Both the position numbers and the translations under genes were made by a program. A DNA stretch of 22,487 nt from a virus, in IMG/VR virus record IMGVR_UViG_3300009012_000008, positions 1-22,487 of that record. One strand, 5' to 3'. Positions 21,718-22,487 of the stretch are shown here, one piece after another (positions within the stretch are counted from its first letter, which is position 1; each line of letters opens with the position of its first letter). The notes under the pieces are model-generated. The model was not told where the DNA came from, ran no database searches, and worked only from the letters and a program-made list of their open reading frames with translations.

Positions 21718-22487
21718 CAGAGCTCGTCCCGCGGCCCGAAGACGCGCGGCCCCATGATCTCGCGTTCCGATTCCGGGCCGAGGTCGCCCAGTGCGCTCAC
21801 GCGCGCGAGCCCGTGCAGCCAGGCGTCAATCACGTGGCTGTACTCGTTCTTCTGCGGTTCCGGGAGCAGCACGCCGGCAGACTGTTTCCAGGCGTAGCCG
21901 CCGGCCAGGCCGCCGATCAGGATGCGGCAGCGCGGGTCGATCGAGAGTGCCGGCTTGCTGTGGTTGAGCCGATCCATCCACAGCCGGCCCGCCTCCAGCC
22001 GCCCCGTAATGGTGCGCTCGCCCGGCAGCAGCTGGATCTCCGGCCGCAGCAGCTCGGCACACGTCTTCTGGTCCGTGGGCGACTTGGTGAACGCGGCCGG
22101 ATCCGCGTAATCCGTGCAGGCGAAGCCTGGGAACAGCGTGTTGTGCGTATTCTTGACCACTTGCTTGACCTGCTCGATCGCGTCACCAGGTTCAGCCTGC
22201 AGCTCGTAGAGCACGCGGCACTCGTTGCGCAGCACCTGGAACCAGACCACCGCGACGGGTCCGGGCAGGTCCCAGCCGCGGATGAGCGGCCAGCCCGGGA
22301 CAGGGGTCACCGGATCCGGCGAGACGTGCAGGTCGAAGTCGAAGTGATCCTCGAAGACGGGCTCGCCGGCGCGTTCACTCAGTGGCTCCCAACAGGGATA
22401 GATGAACCAACGCTTCCACCACTCCGGCTTGCGGCTCAACGCTTCGACGGTCTCGGCCGGCAGGTTCGCCGCGTTGTCGAACATCGA
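21717..22487 (-). CDS. terL: Terminase large subunit, C-terminal nuclease part (5' partial)
   Basis: This is the C-terminal part of the DNA-packaging motor; the frame is still open at the right window edge, so the ATP-hydrolysing half lies outside. The ATG at 22484 is probably an internal methionine. Counting from it, the RNase H-like nuclease signatures are visible: an aspartate in the RGWD strand (D72), an aspartate pair in TDYAD (D125, D128) and a late acidic residue in NEYSHVIDAW (D220). The first residues (PEWWKRWFIYPCW) match the linker that usually precedes this nuclease domain. In the family, the ATPase translocates DNA into the prohead and the nuclease cuts the concatemer. The gene ends in a TGATG overlap with the next small gene, implying coupled translation. 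The small terminase is not in the window. The nuclease assignment is firm; the packaging mode cannot be told. Confidence 0.88.
   Translation of the reverse strand, partial: SMFDNAANLPAETVEALSRKPEWWKRWFIYPCWEPLSERAGEPVFEDHFDFDLHVSPDPVTPVPGWPLIRGWDLPGPVAVVWFQVLRNECRVLYELQAEPGDAIEQVKQVVKNTHNTLFPGFACTDYADPAAFTKSPTDQKTCAELLRPEIQLLPGERTITGRLEAGRLWMDRLNHSKPALSIDPRCRILIGGLAGGYAWKQSAGVLLPEPQKNEYSHVIDAWLHGLARVSALGDLGPESEREIMGPRVFGPRDEL

Noticed and set aside
1-22487. tRNA genes, CRISPR array, integrase or insertion sequence
   Set aside because: No cloverleaf, spaced identical repeats, recombinase motif or terminal inverted repeats were seen by reading; dedicated tools were not available.

Overview
This window looks like part of the structural half of a tailed-phage genome (Caudoviricetes). 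It is probably from an uncultured, short-tailed, podovirus-like phage of a high-GC bacterium. Every gene I can support lies on the minus strand, so the genes are read from the right end of the window to the left. They are packed as one late operon, with many stop/start overlaps (ATGA, GTGA, TGATG, TAATG) and GGAGG-type ribosome binding sites. GC content is in the mid-60s percent by eye. I see no tRNA, rRNA, integrase, insertion sequence or CRISPR array. Both window ends cut through genes.

Layout, in the direction of transcription. (1) 22487-21717: C-terminal nuclease half of the large terminase. (2) 21717-19540: a cluster of small accessory genes. These are two small membrane proteins, a small phage protein of a recurrent WPERV-ending type, a membrane-anchored or secreted protein resembling uncharacterised bacterial exported proteins, a small basic protein and a minimal HAD-fold phosphatase-like protein. 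A 99-base gap here (21166-21264) holds an unusual nested inverted repeat and a phased 12-base direct repeat. (3) 19538-15173: head module, with portal, an out-of-frame overlapping small gene, scaffold-like protein and an SU10/DUF5309-type major capsid protein. (4) 15074-11775: small virion-associated proteins, a 56-residue miniprotein and an SU10-type head-tail adaptor. (5) 11771-8219: small beta-rich proteins around a 522-residue nozzle/beta-propeller-like tail protein. (6) 8222-7758: a GNAT acetyltransferase. (7) 7768-1136: candidate internal/ejection proteins ending in a 1353-residue polyvalent-type protein. (8) 1136 to the left edge: a PurD-like ATP-grasp ligase that runs out of the window.

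How the genes fit together: terminase, portal, scaffold, capsid, adaptor and nozzle-like protein form the packaging, head and short-tail assembly line. The glycine-rich protein, the 205- and 490-residue proteins and the 1353-residue protein are best read as proteins packaged in the capsid and delivered with the DNA. No tape measure, sheath or tail-tube gene is seen, which supports a short tail. No endolysin is seen. The least expected genes are the ATP-grasp ligase, the GNAT, the HAD protein and the exported bacterial-type protein. The capsid gene is flanked by two strong RNA hairpins, one of which covers its ribosome binding site. The host cannot be named from the sequence; a soil or freshwater high-GC bacterium is a guess.
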